Below the pieces are notes generated by a model. It did not search any database and was not told the DNA's origin. It was given only the letters and a program-made list of their open reading frames with translations. From Candidatus Aenigmatarchaeota archaeon (GTDB lineage: Archaea > Aenigmatarchaeota > Aenigmatarchaeia > GW2011-AR5 > JAGGXF01): a DNA stretch of 42,142 bases. Within the stretch, counting starts at the first letter, position 1, and each line of letters opens with the position of its first letter. The translations under genes were made by a program, and so were the position numbers. The stretch spans positions 1 to 42,142 of the forward strand of contig JAGGXF010000039.1 in assembly GCA_021163205.1 (NCBI GenBank). Direction: 5' to 3'. Positions 8,743-18,027 of this stretch are shown here, in pieces.

Positions 8743-9573
8743 CTATCTGGCTCCAGCCGCTTCTCTTTCGAGCCTTTCCTTTTCGCGTATGGCTAGAGAT
8801 TCATTGGAGTTGTTGTAAGCTTTTAGAAGTTCGTCTGCAAGGGCTTGTACAGCTGATGTCTTTTTACCATGACATTTTTGGTATGTGGCTTGTGCAAAAT
8901 ATCTCAGTGCCTTGTCAATCCTCCTTTGTGGGGACGTTATTACAGCCTTTCTTGCTATGATAGCACCGACCTGATAGGATGTGACCTCTTCTCGCACAGC
9001 AGCGTTCTCAAGCGCGCGCACGAAAACCTCAACAGGATTTTTCTTTGTTTTGTTCTCAAGAATTTCAAACGCCTTTTCTATTATAGTTAGGCATTTCATA
9101 AATCCTGGCGTGTTGTAACCGGAAGATATCTTATGTCGCTTTCCAGAATGTCCGGGAACCATAAGTTTAAGTGCCAATCTCTCGACAATATGCATTTTCG
9201 ACTTGTGGAATTTTTTCTTTTGGTATCGACCTGCACTTTTTGGAACAATTCTAGCATCGAGATTCAGATATCTCTTAAGGCCAATATCTTTGACCTCAAT
9301 ATCAGATGACCACCTATTAAAAAGCTTAACATTAAGTTTTGATTTCTTCTCTTTTTTTGCTCTGGTTTCATCAGAAAGGGTTTTATCAGAGACCTGTGGT
9401 TTCTTTCCATCGTCTTTATCAACGCTTTTGGTCTCATCTTTCGATACAATCTTCGTAGTTTCTTTTGTCATTTTCGGCTGCTTTTCTTCTTTATGATTCT
9501 TTAGTTTACTTTCGTCTGCTTTCTTCTTTTTTTCTTCATGTTCTTTTGCTTTTTTATCCTTCTTTTCAACCAT
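8743..9573 (-). CDS. rps7: 30S ribosomal protein uS7 with Lys/Glu-rich N-terminal extension
   Basis: Small-subunit head protein that nucleates assembly of the 16S 3' domain. The uS7 core runs from about residue 82 (KLFNRWSSDIEVKDIGLKRY) to the end, with HIVERLALKLM and NPVEVFVRALENAAVREEV as family signatures. Residues 1-80 are a low-complexity charged extension (many Lys/Glu/Asp), making it 276 residues against roughly 190-215 in most archaea. GGTG lies upstream of the ATG. It follows uS12 by 28 bases. The extension is probably disordered; its role is unknown. Confidence 0.94.
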   Translation of the reverse strand: MVEKKDKKAKEHEEKKKKADESKLKNHKEEKQPKMTKETTKIVSKDETKSVDKDDGKKPQVSDKTLSDETRAKKEKKSKLNVKLFNRWSSDIEVKDIGLKRYLNLDARIVPKSAGRYQKKKFHKSKMHIVERLALKLMVPGHSGKRHKISSGYNTPGFMKCLTIIEKAFEILENKTKKNPVEVFVRALENAAVREEVTSYQVGAIIARKAVITSPQRRIDKALRYFAQATYQKCHGKKTSAVQALADELLKAYNNSNESLAIREKERLEREAAGAR

Positions 9574-9601
9574 TCCAGCACCTTTTTCTTAGTTATAGTT
9601 A

Positions 9602-10027
9602 CTATCCGGCAGGTTTCTTCTTTTTTCCAGTTCTGATCATTTCTAGGGAAACGCCATTAACTTTTACGACGCGCCACTTAACACCCCACATGGATCCAAC
9701 AGCTCCTCCCTGACTTCCTCCGACCCCCTCCAAAAGAACTTGGTCATGTTCTGCTATGTGTTTTATTGCTCCTGTTCGAGGTACAAAAGCCGTAATCTGC
9801 TTTCCGTTTTTTATGAGCCGTACACGAACGCACTTAATCAGCCCAGAGTGTGGCTGTTTTTGTTCTACTTGCCTCTTCTCAAGCACGATGCCTTTTGCTT
9901 GCGGAGCCCCTTCAAACGGATCCTTTTTCTTTCTCAGACCGAGAATGCGATTCCTATATTTAGCTTTTTTACATCGCATCTTCTGTCTTTTTCTCTTCAA
10001 CTTTCTAGCAGCAAATTCTCCAGCCAT
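9602..10027 (-). CDS. rps12: 30S ribosomal protein uS12, divergent at decoding-centre motifs
   Basis: Decoding-centre protein of the small subunit. Start ATG 10027 gives [15 protein letters not shown], like archaeal uS12; the GTG at 10036 adds three residues. The fold is clear ([34 protein letters not shown]). Two nearly invariant motifs are changed. PNSA is PHSG (residues 59-62), and the GD-x-x-GV loop reads GSMWGV (111-116), so the universally conserved Asp, target of methylthiolation in bacteria, is Ser112. It lies between nusA and rps7 in the RNA polymerase/ribosomal operon. Confidence 0.95.
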   Translation of the reverse strand: MAGEFAARKLKRKRQKMRCKKAKYRNRILGLRKKKDPFEGAPQAKGIVLEKRQVEQKQPHSGLIKCVRVRLIKNGKQITAFVPRTGAIKHIAEHDQVLLEGVGGSQGGAVGSMWGVKWRVVKVNGVSLEMIRTGKKKKPAG

Positions 10028-10061
10028 CGCATTCACTCTATTTTATTTTCTATTCTATAGA

Positions 10062-10466
10062 TTACAAAATCTTTATATCGTTAATCTCAAACATCCTCTC
10101 GAGGAGTTGTTTCATAACTTTTATGTTTTTTCCAGACTTCCCGATAACTCTAGGACGATCTTTTATGTCTATCTTTATCCTTATTTTTTTATCTTTCACT
10201 ATGATTTCTTTTACCTCTGGTATCATATTTTTAATAAACGTTTCCAGATCTTTCGATGCCTCTATGATTTTAATGCGCTTCTTAAAAATCTTTTCGGCTT
10301 TCTTGATTTTAACGCCATCTTTTCCTACTGCTAAACCATAATCTCCTTCTGTAACAACAAAAAATATCTGGTCATCTGTATCTATCATGTCTAAGATATC
10401 TGAACCCGTAATTGTCTGAAAAAGATTTATCTTTTTCAAAGCTTCTGTGTCTAGGCGTATTTTCAT
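10062..10466 (-). CDS. nusA: NusA-like transcription factor (two KH domains)
   Basis: Archaeal NusA homologue of 134 residues made of two KH RNA-binding domains without the bacterial N-terminal and S1 parts. KH signatures are GLAVGKDGVKIKKAE and PRVIGKSGKNIKVMKQ. ATG 10466 is preferred to GTG 10475 because AAGGTG lies six bases upstream. It sits immediately downstream of rpl30e (the conserved order A''-eL30-NusA-uS12-uS7) and is inferred to act with RNA polymerase or nascent RNA. Confidence 0.92.
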   Translation of the reverse strand: MKIRLDTEALKKINLFQTITGSDILDMIDTDDQIFFVVTEGDYGLAVGKDGVKIKKAEKIFKKRIKIIEASKDLETFIKNMIPEVKEIIVKDKKIRIKIDIKDRPRVIGKSGKNIKVMKQLLERMFEINDIKIL

Positions 10467-10477
10467 TTGTTGCACCT

Positions 10478-10714
10478 TTATGCTCTGAAACCTACAGCAG
10501 TCACGGGGAATGGCTTTCCTATTGCTGTCCCAAGCTTTCCTCCATCACCGTCAAAGATTTCGTATTTAACACCGCTATTTTTTATTTTTTCAACAATCTG
10601 CTTTGGAGTGTTGTTGGCTAAGACTACAAAATCTATTTTTTTCTCTTTGATACCCTTTAATATTTCTCTTGTCCCTATTTGGAACTCTTTTTCAGGCAAT
10701 GTTTTTATTACCAT
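10478..10714 (-). CDS. rpl30e: 50S ribosomal protein eL30 (L7Ae-like fold), short form
   Basis: 78-residue eL30, somewhat shorter than the usual 95-105. Signatures are KKIDFVVLANNTPKQIVEKI and the C-terminal GKLGTAIGKPFPVTAV. Located between rpoA2 and nusA in the standard archaeal order. ATG 10714 has a TGGTG 10 bases upstream. The N-terminus is abbreviated relative to typical eL30. Confidence 0.9.
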   Translation of the reverse strand: MVIKTLPEKEFQIGTREILKGIKEKKIDFVVLANNTPKQIVEKIKNSGVKYEIFDGDGGKLGTAIGKPFPVTAVGFRA

Positions 10715-10732
10715 TTTTTAACACCAGACACT

Positions 10733-11857
10733 CTAAGATTTCTTTCCTGAAATCTTTTTAAGTTTTTTTGGGTCTACAATGAGCTCAACTCTGCCTGTGC
10801 CAATCGGTGCAACGTTGCCAATCATAACATTCTCGACAGCACCACGGAGTTCATCCCGCAGTCCCTTGAAAGAGGCACTGGTGAGATGCTTCAATGTCTC
10901 TTCGAAATTCGCCTTTGCCAAGATAGATGTCTTCTTTCCAGAAATTCCATATCGCCCAACAGAGCGTATTTTTCCATCTTTTGTCATAAGGTCAGAGATA
11001 AGCATGATGTGTCTTATGTCAACATCCAACCCCTGCTCACCTAATGTGCTCGATGCTTCATTCAGTATAAGATTCCTAGCAGCTTCTATTCCAAGAACAG
11101 CTTCAACTTCGTACATGTCGTTCGTATAAGTTCTTTTGATATCAATTTCCGGAAGCTCTAAGATTTTTCTCAAATTAGACCCACTAGTTTGTATTACCCA
11201 ATCTTCACCATCTTTTACTACAGCAACCTTCAAAATATTTCTGATACCAGACAAGTGGGTTTCAAGTATCTTATTTTTGAGACTTCTGAGGTCTTTTATT
11301 TCTGCCTTTTCCGGCTTGATATATAGTTTGTTTGCCCTGAAACTGACATTACAGCTTTTCGCATACTTTTCTATTGCTGATTTAATAGTGTCTCTATCGG
11401 CGTCTGCTGAAAGTTCAAATTCCAGTTGCATGTTAAGAAGATCGATAGAACTTTTTTCAACAACGTCTCTCACAAATCTTTCCTTGATTTTTTCTGCGAT
11501 ACGTTTAGCATCTTTTTTATTATTATATTCTTCTTTAAGGTATATCTTCATAGCTCTTTCGAATGTTTTTCTCGCATCAAATATTTCTACCATACGTGGA
11601 AGACCAAAAGTTACTTTCGCCAATCTGCCTGCCTGACTTGCCATGGTATACGACCGCATAGTCATCTGTGTTGCAGGCTCAGAAATGCTCTGGGCAGTTA
11701 TGACTCCGATTGCCTCACCTGGCTCAAAAAGGCTTTTTTTGACTATCTCTTTAAGCTTCTCATGAAGTTTTTTCTTTTCGGAACCTTTTATTTTATGTTC
11801 CTCACAGAATTTATTAAAATCATCTTCAATTTTTTTTGGAATCTTAATCGTCGTCAT
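10733..11857 (-). CDS. rpoA2: DNA-directed RNA polymerase subunit A'' (Rpo1C), atypical trigger loop
   Basis: C-terminal half of the largest RNA polymerase subunit, holding the trigger loop and the jaw/cleft region. The conserved entry EPGEAIGVITAQS is at about residues 46-58. In most cellular polymerases the trigger loop then reads GEPGTQMT...TFHxAG; here it is SEPATQMTMRSYTMAS, so the catalytic His is Thr71 (bases 11645-11647). Two extra residues precede VTFGLPR. The rest (GLPRMVEIFDARK, DVDIRHIMLISDLMT, ISGKKTSILAKANFEET) is well conserved, so the enzyme is presumably functional. Follows rpoA1 by 57 bases. Confidence 0.96.
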   Translation of the reverse strand: MTTIKIPKKIEDDFNKFCEEHKIKGSEKKKLHEKLKEIVKKSLFEPGEAIGVITAQSISEPATQMTMRSYTMASQAGRLAKVTFGLPRMVEIFDARKTFERAMKIYLKEEYNNKKDAKRIAEKIKERFVRDVVEKSSIDLLNMQLEFELSADADRDTIKSAIEKYAKSCNVSFRANKLYIKPEKAEIKDLRSLKNKILETHLSGIRNILKVAVVKDGEDWVIQTSGSNLRKILELPEIDIKRTYTNDMYEVEAVLGIEAARNLILNEASSTLGEQGLDVDIRHIMLISDLMTKDGKIRSVGRYGISGKKTSILAKANFEETLKHLTSASFKGLRDELRGAVENVMIGNVAPIGTGRVELIVDPKKLKKISGKKS

Positions 11858-11914
11858 TTTATCACGCTCTGTTTCTTCAATGCATTATTTTCAATAAAAT
11901 TTCGTTGAAAAGCA

Positions 11915-14425
11915 TCATTTCTCAAGCAAGTCGAAATTTACTTTCCCCCCATCGCTTTTTGCCGGGTCTATCCCATCTTCTCCAGCAACAAACTGAATAA
12001 TTGTGCCATAACTATCTCTGACTGTCAGGTCTTCTTCAACTATTAGATCCTGAAGAGCATTTACCAGTCTTCTTTCCATATATCCGCTATGTCTCGTTTG
12101 CAGTGATTTGTCCATCAGGTTTTCTCTACTATTCATTGCATCAAAGAAAAATTCAAATGGGTCCAAGCCCCGTTTGTAACCATGAAAAACAAAGCCACGA
12201 CTCTTTAGCCCCATATCTTCCCTCTTAAAATGTGAAAGTGTTCTTCCAGTAAATCCACGAGAGATTCTCTTACCACCTACAAATTCTTGTCCAACAGATG
12301 CACACGTTTGTGTCAGATTAACAAAACTTCCCCGCGCTCCCGTCTTTGCCATTATTACTGCGTTGGTTTCTCCGAGGGAATCTTTTACTATTTTTCCAAT
12401 CTTGTCAGTTACATCCCCCGCCTTTTTCTGAATGAGTGTTTCTAATGTTTCTTCTTTTCCCATACCCGGAAGTTCTTTCAATTTGCCGCGCTTGTAATCT
12501 CTTACAAGCTCTTCGACTTCTTTGTTTGTCTCTTCCAAAAGCTTTTCTATCTTTTTTTCTGTCTTTGGGTCGAGTTTCGAGTCAGTGACTGAAACAGTAA
12601 AACCATGATGAGTTATAAACTCTAGTGCAACAACAGAAACCTTATTGAGAAATTCTTTTGCGACTTCTGGTCCAAACTGGCGCTCTATTCTATTAAGTAA
12701 TTTACCCTTTTTCTCACCAAGTGCATTCTCATCTATTACGCCAGACTTGAGAATCCCCTTCTTTATGACGACATAGGCATCGTAAGGACAATTTTCCTTT
12801 AGACATTTCTTACATCCCACGCAAGATGCTGCACGGAATTCTATGTTCAGCCCTTTTGGAATAAGAAGACTGAATAATTCTTTTCCGTCATAGTCTTTTG
12901 TGGCTTTGTCTTCCATATCAATACGCATAAGTAGGCGTGCTGCCTTTTTCTTTGGTACTTTGGTTCCTTTTTTTGTTAAAAGATAACATCCTGTTATGTG
13001 ATCATGCTTGCAGGATATTATTGGAAGCCCGTATCTTGGAGATCGTATATGGTCCTGGACAGCCATTAACATTCTTGCCTCTATCTGCGCTTCCTCTGTT
13101 TGTGGAACATGGAGATTCATTTCATCCCCATCAAAGTCTGCATTGTAGGGTATGGTGCTGCACAAATTTAACCGGAATGTCTTGTAGTTCATTACCCTCA
13201 CACGATGCGCCATCATAGACATTCTATGCAGTGAAGGCTGCCTGTTGAATATGACAATATCTCCGTCCTTCAGATGTCTCTCAACGATATAGCCGATATC
13301 AATTTCTTCTGTTATCTGTTGTTTGTTCTCCTCGGTAATCTTTTTCTTGACACCATCTGGTCTTATAATATAATTTGCTCCTGGGTAAATATCCGAACCG
13401 TTTAAAATGTACTGCCTAAGCTCTTTTATGTTATTTTTGTTTACACGAACAGGAACAGTAAGATTTTTGGCTATAACCAGCGGTACCCCAACCTCATCTA
13501 TTGAAATGCATGGGTCTGGTGATATCACGGTCCTGGCAGAGAAATTAACTCGCTTTCCGCTGAGGTTTCCTCTAAACCTGCCTTCCTTCTTGGTTAGCCG
13601 TTGTGCAAGTGTTTTCAATGAACGACCACTCCGATGCCTTGCAGGAGGAATGGTACTTATTTCATTGTTCATGAGTGTAGAAACATGATACTGAAGAAGC
13701 TCCCATATGTCTTTTATTATAAAATCTGGTGCACCAAGTTCAATGTTCTTCTTTAAACGTTCATTAATTCTTATTATGTCAACTAATTTGTGTGTAAGAT
13801 CATCTTCGCTTCTTTCGCCAGTTTCAAGAGTAATAGAAGGCCTGACAGTAACTGGCGGTATTGGTAGAAGTGTCAAGACAAGCCATTCTGGTCTGCCCCC
13901 ATTTATTCCAAGAAGCTTCAGATCCTCATTCGATATCCTCTCGAGCCTTTCTCGAACTTCTTCTGCGGTAAGCTCTTGTTTATCTTCTCTATATGTGGTG
14001 GGCTTCTGAAAAGTAATTCTTTTTTGTTCTGCATCACAATGTGGACATTTCTTTCTTGGGTTCTTATAAATTTCTTTCCAGGGATTTTTCATTCCCTTGA
14101 TTTCTTCATCTGTGGCAAGCAGCCTCCCACATTTTCTACAAGTTATTTTAAGTAGATGATAAATATGCTTACCAAATATTGGATGTATAACAGGCTTTGT
14201 CAGTTCGAGATAACCAAAATGACCAAGACAATTTCCTGCTGTAGCGCCGCATACCCTGCATCTCAACCCCGGGTCAACCACACCGAGCCGTAGGTCGCAA
14301 AGACCACCATTGATAGGATATCCGTCTGGGTCATAAAGTTCAGCTTTATCTATCTTAACGGTTGCCATTTTTTTTATCATCTGGGGCGATAAAACACCAA
14401 AATCAATCGAACTAACCTTGGACAT
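11915..14425 (-). CDS. rpoA1: DNA-directed RNA polymerase subunit A' (Rpo1N), atypical bridge helix
   Basis: N-terminal part of the largest subunit. The Mg-binding NADFDGD motif has Asp430, 432 and 434. Zinc-type cysteines lie near the N-terminus (CRVCGA..GNCLGHFG; CRKCG..CPHCD), and a four-Cys cluster typical of archaeal A' (CVGCKKC...CPYDAYV) is mid-protein. The bridge-helix stretch normally reading HAMGGREGL..DTAVKTA reads DAMNSRENL..DKSLQTR (about residues 762-778). ATG 14425 is chosen over 14428 and 14446 because GAGGTG is correctly spaced; the stop of rpoB is 10 bases upstream. Confidence 0.97.
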   Translation of the reverse strand: MSKVSSIDFGVLSPQMIKKMATVKIDKAELYDPDGYPINGGLCDLRLGVVDPGLRCRVCGATAGNCLGHFGYLELTKPVIHPIFGKHIYHLLKITCRKCGRLLATDEEIKGMKNPWKEIYKNPRKKCPHCDAEQKRITFQKPTTYREDKQELTAEEVRERLERISNEDLKLLGINGGRPEWLVLTLLPIPPVTVRPSITLETGERSEDDLTHKLVDIIRINERLKKNIELGAPDFIIKDIWELLQYHVSTLMNNEISTIPPARHRSGRSLKTLAQRLTKKEGRFRGNLSGKRVNFSARTVISPDPCISIDEVGVPLVIAKNLTVPVRVNKNNIKELRQYILNGSDIYPGANYIIRPDGVKKKITEENKQQITEEIDIGYIVERHLKDGDIVIFNRQPSLHRMSMMAHRVRVMNYKTFRLNLCSTIPYNADFDGDEMNLHVPQTEEAQIEARMLMAVQDHIRSPRYGLPIISCKHDHITGCYLLTKKGTKVPKKKAARLLMRIDMEDKATKDYDGKELFSLLIPKGLNIEFRAASCVGCKKCLKENCPYDAYVVIKKGILKSGVIDENALGEKKGKLLNRIERQFGPEVAKEFLNKVSVVALEFITHHGFTVSVTDSKLDPKTEKKIEKLLEETNKEVEELVRDYKRGKLKELPGMGKEETLETLIQKKAGDVTDKIGKIVKDSLGETNAVIMAKTGARGSFVNLTQTCASVGQEFVGGKRISRGFTGRTLSHFKREDMGLKSRGFVFHGYKRGLDPFEFFFDAMNSRENLMDKSLQTRHSGYMERRLVNALQDLIVEEDLTVRDSYGTIIQFVAGEDGIDPAKSDGGKVNFDLLEK

Positions 14426-14435
14426 CATAACACCT

Positions 14436-17400
14436 CTATTTAACATTTATCTTAGGATATAAGCAAAGAGATTTCATCTCATCAAGCATCAACTTGAATG
14501 CATAAGACATATCAACATCAATGATCTCAGACTTTTTACAAACGGGACAATACTTTTTTCCTTTGACCCTATCATATATAGCAACCAAGCCACAGTTTTT
14601 ACATATTGGTATTGTTGCTTTATCCGAGCTGAACCTCTCTTGTAACAAAAGTGCAGCACCATGCGCAATCAAGCAATCTTTTTCCATTTCCCCAAGACGT
14701 AGCCCACCCTCTTTAGCACGCCCTTCGGTTGGTTGCTTGGTTAGTAGTGTCACGGGACCTCTTGCCCTTGAATGTATTTTGTTAGCAACCATGTGGTGTA
14801 ACTTTTGATAGAATACCGGACCCATAAATATCAGCGCTTCCATCTTTTCTCCTGTCACTCCATTGTAAAGAACTTGTTTTCCATCTGGCCTGAAGCCAAG
14901 CTTTAAAAGCACTTTTTCCAGATCTTCCTCTCTTATATTTTTGAATGCGGTGGCGTCAAATGGCTCTCCAGTGTAAGCAGCAATCTTTGCACTTATAACC
15001 TCTAGAATCTGACCAACTGTCATCCTGCTTGGGATAGCGTGTGGATTAATAATTATGTCAGGGGTCAGTCCTCTTCTCGTAAACGGCATTTCATATTCTG
15101 GAACTATTAATGATATGACACCCTTTTGTCCATGCCTAGACGCGAACTTGTCTCCAAGCTCTGGTATGCGTTGCTCTCGAACAGAAACCTTGACTAACTT
15201 ATTTCCATCAATTGTTTCTGTCAGCAAGACTTTGTCAACGATTCCTTGTTCACCGTGTCGTATGGTTTCGCTAGTTTCTCTTCGATTTTCTGTTTCCATC
15301 ATAAAGCTTTCTACCGGCCCAAAGAATCTCAATGGAGAAACTTTTCCAATGAGAACATCACCTGACTCAACAAAAGTTTCTGGATTTACAATACCGTCTT
15401 CCGAAAGGTTCACATACGACTCCTCTGTTCTATATCCGCGAACGCTTTTGTCAGGTATTTTTATCTCATCTTTCTGGATGCCCCAATATTGTTTTTCTTC
15501 TGTTGAATATGTCCTAAAGAAAATCGAGCGGCCCAACCCTCTTTCGATAGACGCTTGGTTCATAACAATACCATCTTCCATATTGTATCCAGCATAGCTC
15601 ATCAAAGCTATAACTATATTTTGTCCTTGTGGATGTTCTGCAAGGTTTATCTTTTCTGTAACCTTAGTTCTAACTAGAGGAAGCTGTGAATAGACAAGAA
15701 CGTCTGACTTGGTATCTGTCCTGGATAAGAAGTTTGTGCTGTACAACCCCAGCGCCTGCCCGCTCATCTTGGCACCAAAGTTGACACGGTCCCCTCTGTT
15801 GTGCTGAGGGAATGGCACAAGATTAGCGGATATGCCGAGTATTACGGACGGGTCAATTTCTAGGTGTGTGTGTTCTTTTGTTATATCTTCTGGCCTGAGT
15901 GCCACATACATGTTGTCCTCTTCATCAGCATCGAGATACTCGATAATTCCCTGCTTCAGCAAATCACTCCAACAAAGTTCGCCTTTTTTCAGTTTCTCGA
16001 TATGTTTTTCATTCAACCTGGGTTTTCCATTTTCAAGAACGATAAGAGGCCTTTCTAAGCGCCCAGAATCAGTATTTATTCGTATCTCGTTGAAGTTTTC
16101 ATCCATAGAGATGGATATATGCGGATCAAAAAGACCCATTCTTCTTTTTTCCCTCACGGCATTTACAAGAGATTTTGGGCGATTAGTGCTACCGAGTATT
16201 TCTCCATTAACATAGACAGCATAATCACCTTCCTCAATATATGGTTTTACTAGATTGATAACAGTATCTACGTCTTTTTTCGGACTAGTTTCTGAAATAA
16301 CAGCCATTAGTGCGAGATATTTTCTTAGCCCGATGTTAATTCCTTCTGGTGTTTCCTCAGCGCAAAGTCGTCCCCATTGTGTAGGATGCAATGCTCTTGC
16401 CTCGAAATGCTCTTGTGCACTGGAAAGAGGCGAAAGAACATTTCTAAGATGTGCTATTGTTCTAATATAATCTGTCCGTTCCAGCCGCTGACAAACGCCT
16501 GTTCTTCCTCCAATCCATTGTCCAGTAGCCATATGTGATATTATTCTTTTAGTAAGGTAATTGCTCTCAACAATCGATTGTATGCTGGGGAGCTTTCCTC
16601 GCTTTGCAAGCTTCTGATAAGTATAAATAATTCTTGCAACAAGACCATACCTGCCGAGTAGAATTGACCTGAAGAGAATTTCCAAAAAATCGCTGTTCAT
16701 TTTCAGCCTTTTGTTCATATAATGGTCAATATCTTGCTGTTCAACTTTTTTAAGCCCAAGCTTCAGAAGCTTTTCACATACCTTTGCCAGGTAGAATGCT
16801 TTTTTCATTCTATCGCTAGGCTCTTGTCCAAGATGTGGAAGAAGATATTTATCAAGCATATCCTCAACACGTTTTTTTCTATACTCTGGTTGTGGCACTC
16901 GCAACATTTTTCCAATGAAATCTATTGCATCATCTACGCTGTTAACACCAAACTCGTATATGTTAAAGTATATTTCTTCTATCTCATCTTTTTCATTACA
17001 AATAGCGTCTATTATTTGTTTGTCTGTTTCCATTCCCAAGGCGCGCAATAGCACAATCACCGGCAACTTTTTCAAATTCGAGTAAGATATTTGTATTATT
17101 CCATTTTTTCTCTCAAGAAGATGCCTTTGTACGTATCCCTTAACCTCAGAATTTATCCGAGCAGTTTGCACTCCAGACTTCTCTTCAATAATTGGTCTGT
17201 TTGATAGGATTTCTTCGACCATAACAATAACACGTTCAGTTCCATTGATTATGAAATAACCACCGGGGTCATCTGGGTCTTCACCCAACTCTATTAGTTG
17301 CTTCCTGTCCAGACCATTGAGAACACAGGCTTTTGATTTCACCATGATTGGTATTTCTCCGATTTTAATTTCTTTTACTTCCTGCTCAACACCATTGAGA

Positions 17401-17693
17401 ACAGGTATGACCTCGACAAACAAAGGTGCGGCGTATGTCAAGTTCCTTATTCTTGCTTCTGCCGGTGTTATTTCTCGAACAGCACCGTCGGCCTCTTTTA
17501 TTGATGGTTTTCCCAGCCTAACTTTTCCAAGCTTTATTCTAAACTCTGCTGTTTCAGGCGTCTCGAGCTCTATTTCTCCTATTTCATTAATTATTTTTTG
17601 GATGCGGAAATCAACAAACTCGTTAAATGCGGCAATCTGATGATCAACAAAACCAACTTCTTTTTTGAACGCATTCAAAAGTTCTTCATACAT
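14436..17693 (-). CDS. rpoB: DNA-directed RNA polymerase subunit B, unsplit (Rpo2)
   Basis: Second-largest RNA polymerase subunit, 1085 residues as one polypeptide rather than split B'/B'' as in many methanogens and haloarchaea. Conserved features include YAGYNMEDGIVMNQASIERG, GDKFASRHGQKGVIS and NPHAIPSRMTVGQ. A C-terminal zinc ribbon has Cys1031, 1034, 1049 and 1052. Forms the catalytic core with A' and A''. Located between rpoH and rpoA1 with short gaps. Confidence 0.98.
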   Translation of the reverse strand: MYEELLNAFKKEVGFVDHQIAAFNEFVDFRIQKIINEIGEIELETPETAEFRIKLGKVRLGKPSIKEADGAVREITPAEARIRNLTYAAPLFVEVIPVLNGVEQEVKEIKIGEIPIMVKSKACVLNGLDRKQLIELGEDPDDPGGYFIINGTERVIVMVEEILSNRPIIEEKSGVQTARINSEVKGYVQRHLLERKNGIIQISYSNLKKLPVIVLLRALGMETDKQIIDAICNEKDEIEEIYFNIYEFGVNSVDDAIDFIGKMLRVPQPEYRKKRVEDMLDKYLLPHLGQEPSDRMKKAFYLAKVCEKLLKLGLKKVEQQDIDHYMNKRLKMNSDFLEILFRSILLGRYGLVARIIYTYQKLAKRGKLPSIQSIVESNYLTKRIISHMATGQWIGGRTGVCQRLERTDYIRTIAHLRNVLSPLSSAQEHFEARALHPTQWGRLCAEETPEGINIGLRKYLALMAVISETSPKKDVDTVINLVKPYIEEGDYAVYVNGEILGSTNRPKSLVNAVREKRRMGLFDPHISISMDENFNEIRINTDSGRLERPLIVLENGKPRLNEKHIEKLKKGELCWSDLLKQGIIEYLDADEEDNMYVALRPEDITKEHTHLEIDPSVILGISANLVPFPQHNRGDRVNFGAKMSGQALGLYSTNFLSRTDTKSDVLVYSQLPLVRTKVTEKINLAEHPQGQNIVIALMSYAGYNMEDGIVMNQASIERGLGRSIFFRTYSTEEKQYWGIQKDEIKIPDKSVRGYRTEESYVNLSEDGIVNPETFVESGDVLIGKVSPLRFFGPVESFMMETENRRETSETIRHGEQGIVDKVLLTETIDGNKLVKVSVREQRIPELGDKFASRHGQKGVISLIVPEYEMPFTRRGLTPDIIINPHAIPSRMTVGQILEVISAKIAAYTGEPFDATAFKNIREEDLEKVLLKLGFRPDGKQVLYNGVTGEKMEALIFMGPVFYQKLHHMVANKIHSRARGPVTLLTKQPTEGRAKEGGLRLGEMEKDCLIAHGAALLLQERFSSDKATIPICKNCGLVAIYDRVKGKKYCPVCKKSEIIDVDMSYAFKLMLDEMKSLCLYPKINVK

Positions 17694-17737
17694 CTCTATC
17701 CCTCTTCATGAAAAATTTACACAAGAGTTATTATTGG

Positions 17738-17983
17738 CTAAATAACAACTCTGTAATAAAAATATATCCCAGCTGTCGGTGATTTTCTCGTGATTTTTAT
17801 TATACTTCCTCGTTTTGCATTTAGATGCTTAATGGCTGGGTCATCTTGCTTGATTTTTGGTAATTGCTTCAGAGAAACATTAAACTTTTTAAGAAGTTCC
17901 TGTGCCTCGTTGTAGCTCAGAAGTTCATGCTTGGGAACGAGGTGGTTTTTCAAAAAATTTACTTCTTTTGTTTTTTCTGTCAT
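17738..17983 (-). CDS. rpoH: DNA-directed RNA polymerase subunit H (Rpo5)
   Basis: 81-residue homologue of the C-terminal domain of eukaryotic Rpb5: NHLVPKHELLSYNEAQELLKKF, then DPAIKHLNAKRGSIIKITRKS and a YYRVVI end. The upstream open frame to 18061 runs into tRNA-Lys, so ATG 17983 is the real start, with GTGGTG upstream. A TATA-like box (GCGTATAAC, about 18012-18020) lies between tRNA-Lys and the ATG, and may drive the whole RNA polymerase operon. Confidence 0.95.
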   Translation of the reverse strand: MTEKTKEVNFLKNHLVPKHELLSYNEAQELLKKFNVSLKQLPKIKQDDPAIKHLNAKRGSIIKITRKSPTAGIYFYYRVVI

Positions 17984-18027
17984 ATAGCAAACACCACGCA
18001 TCTTCATTGGGTTATACGCATAATGAA

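Noticed and set aside
8685-8760. Possible fifth tRNA (GCCGGGC, GAGG/CCTC arm, TTCAACT)
   Set aside because: The T-stem does not pair and the 3' half lies inside the uS7 coding end; no anticodon arm forms.
12775-12840. Ferredoxin-like Cys cluster in RNA polymerase A' as a novel iron-sulfur domain
   Set aside because: Comparable four-Cys segments followed by DAYVVIK occur in archaeal A' subunits as I know them, so it is not special here.
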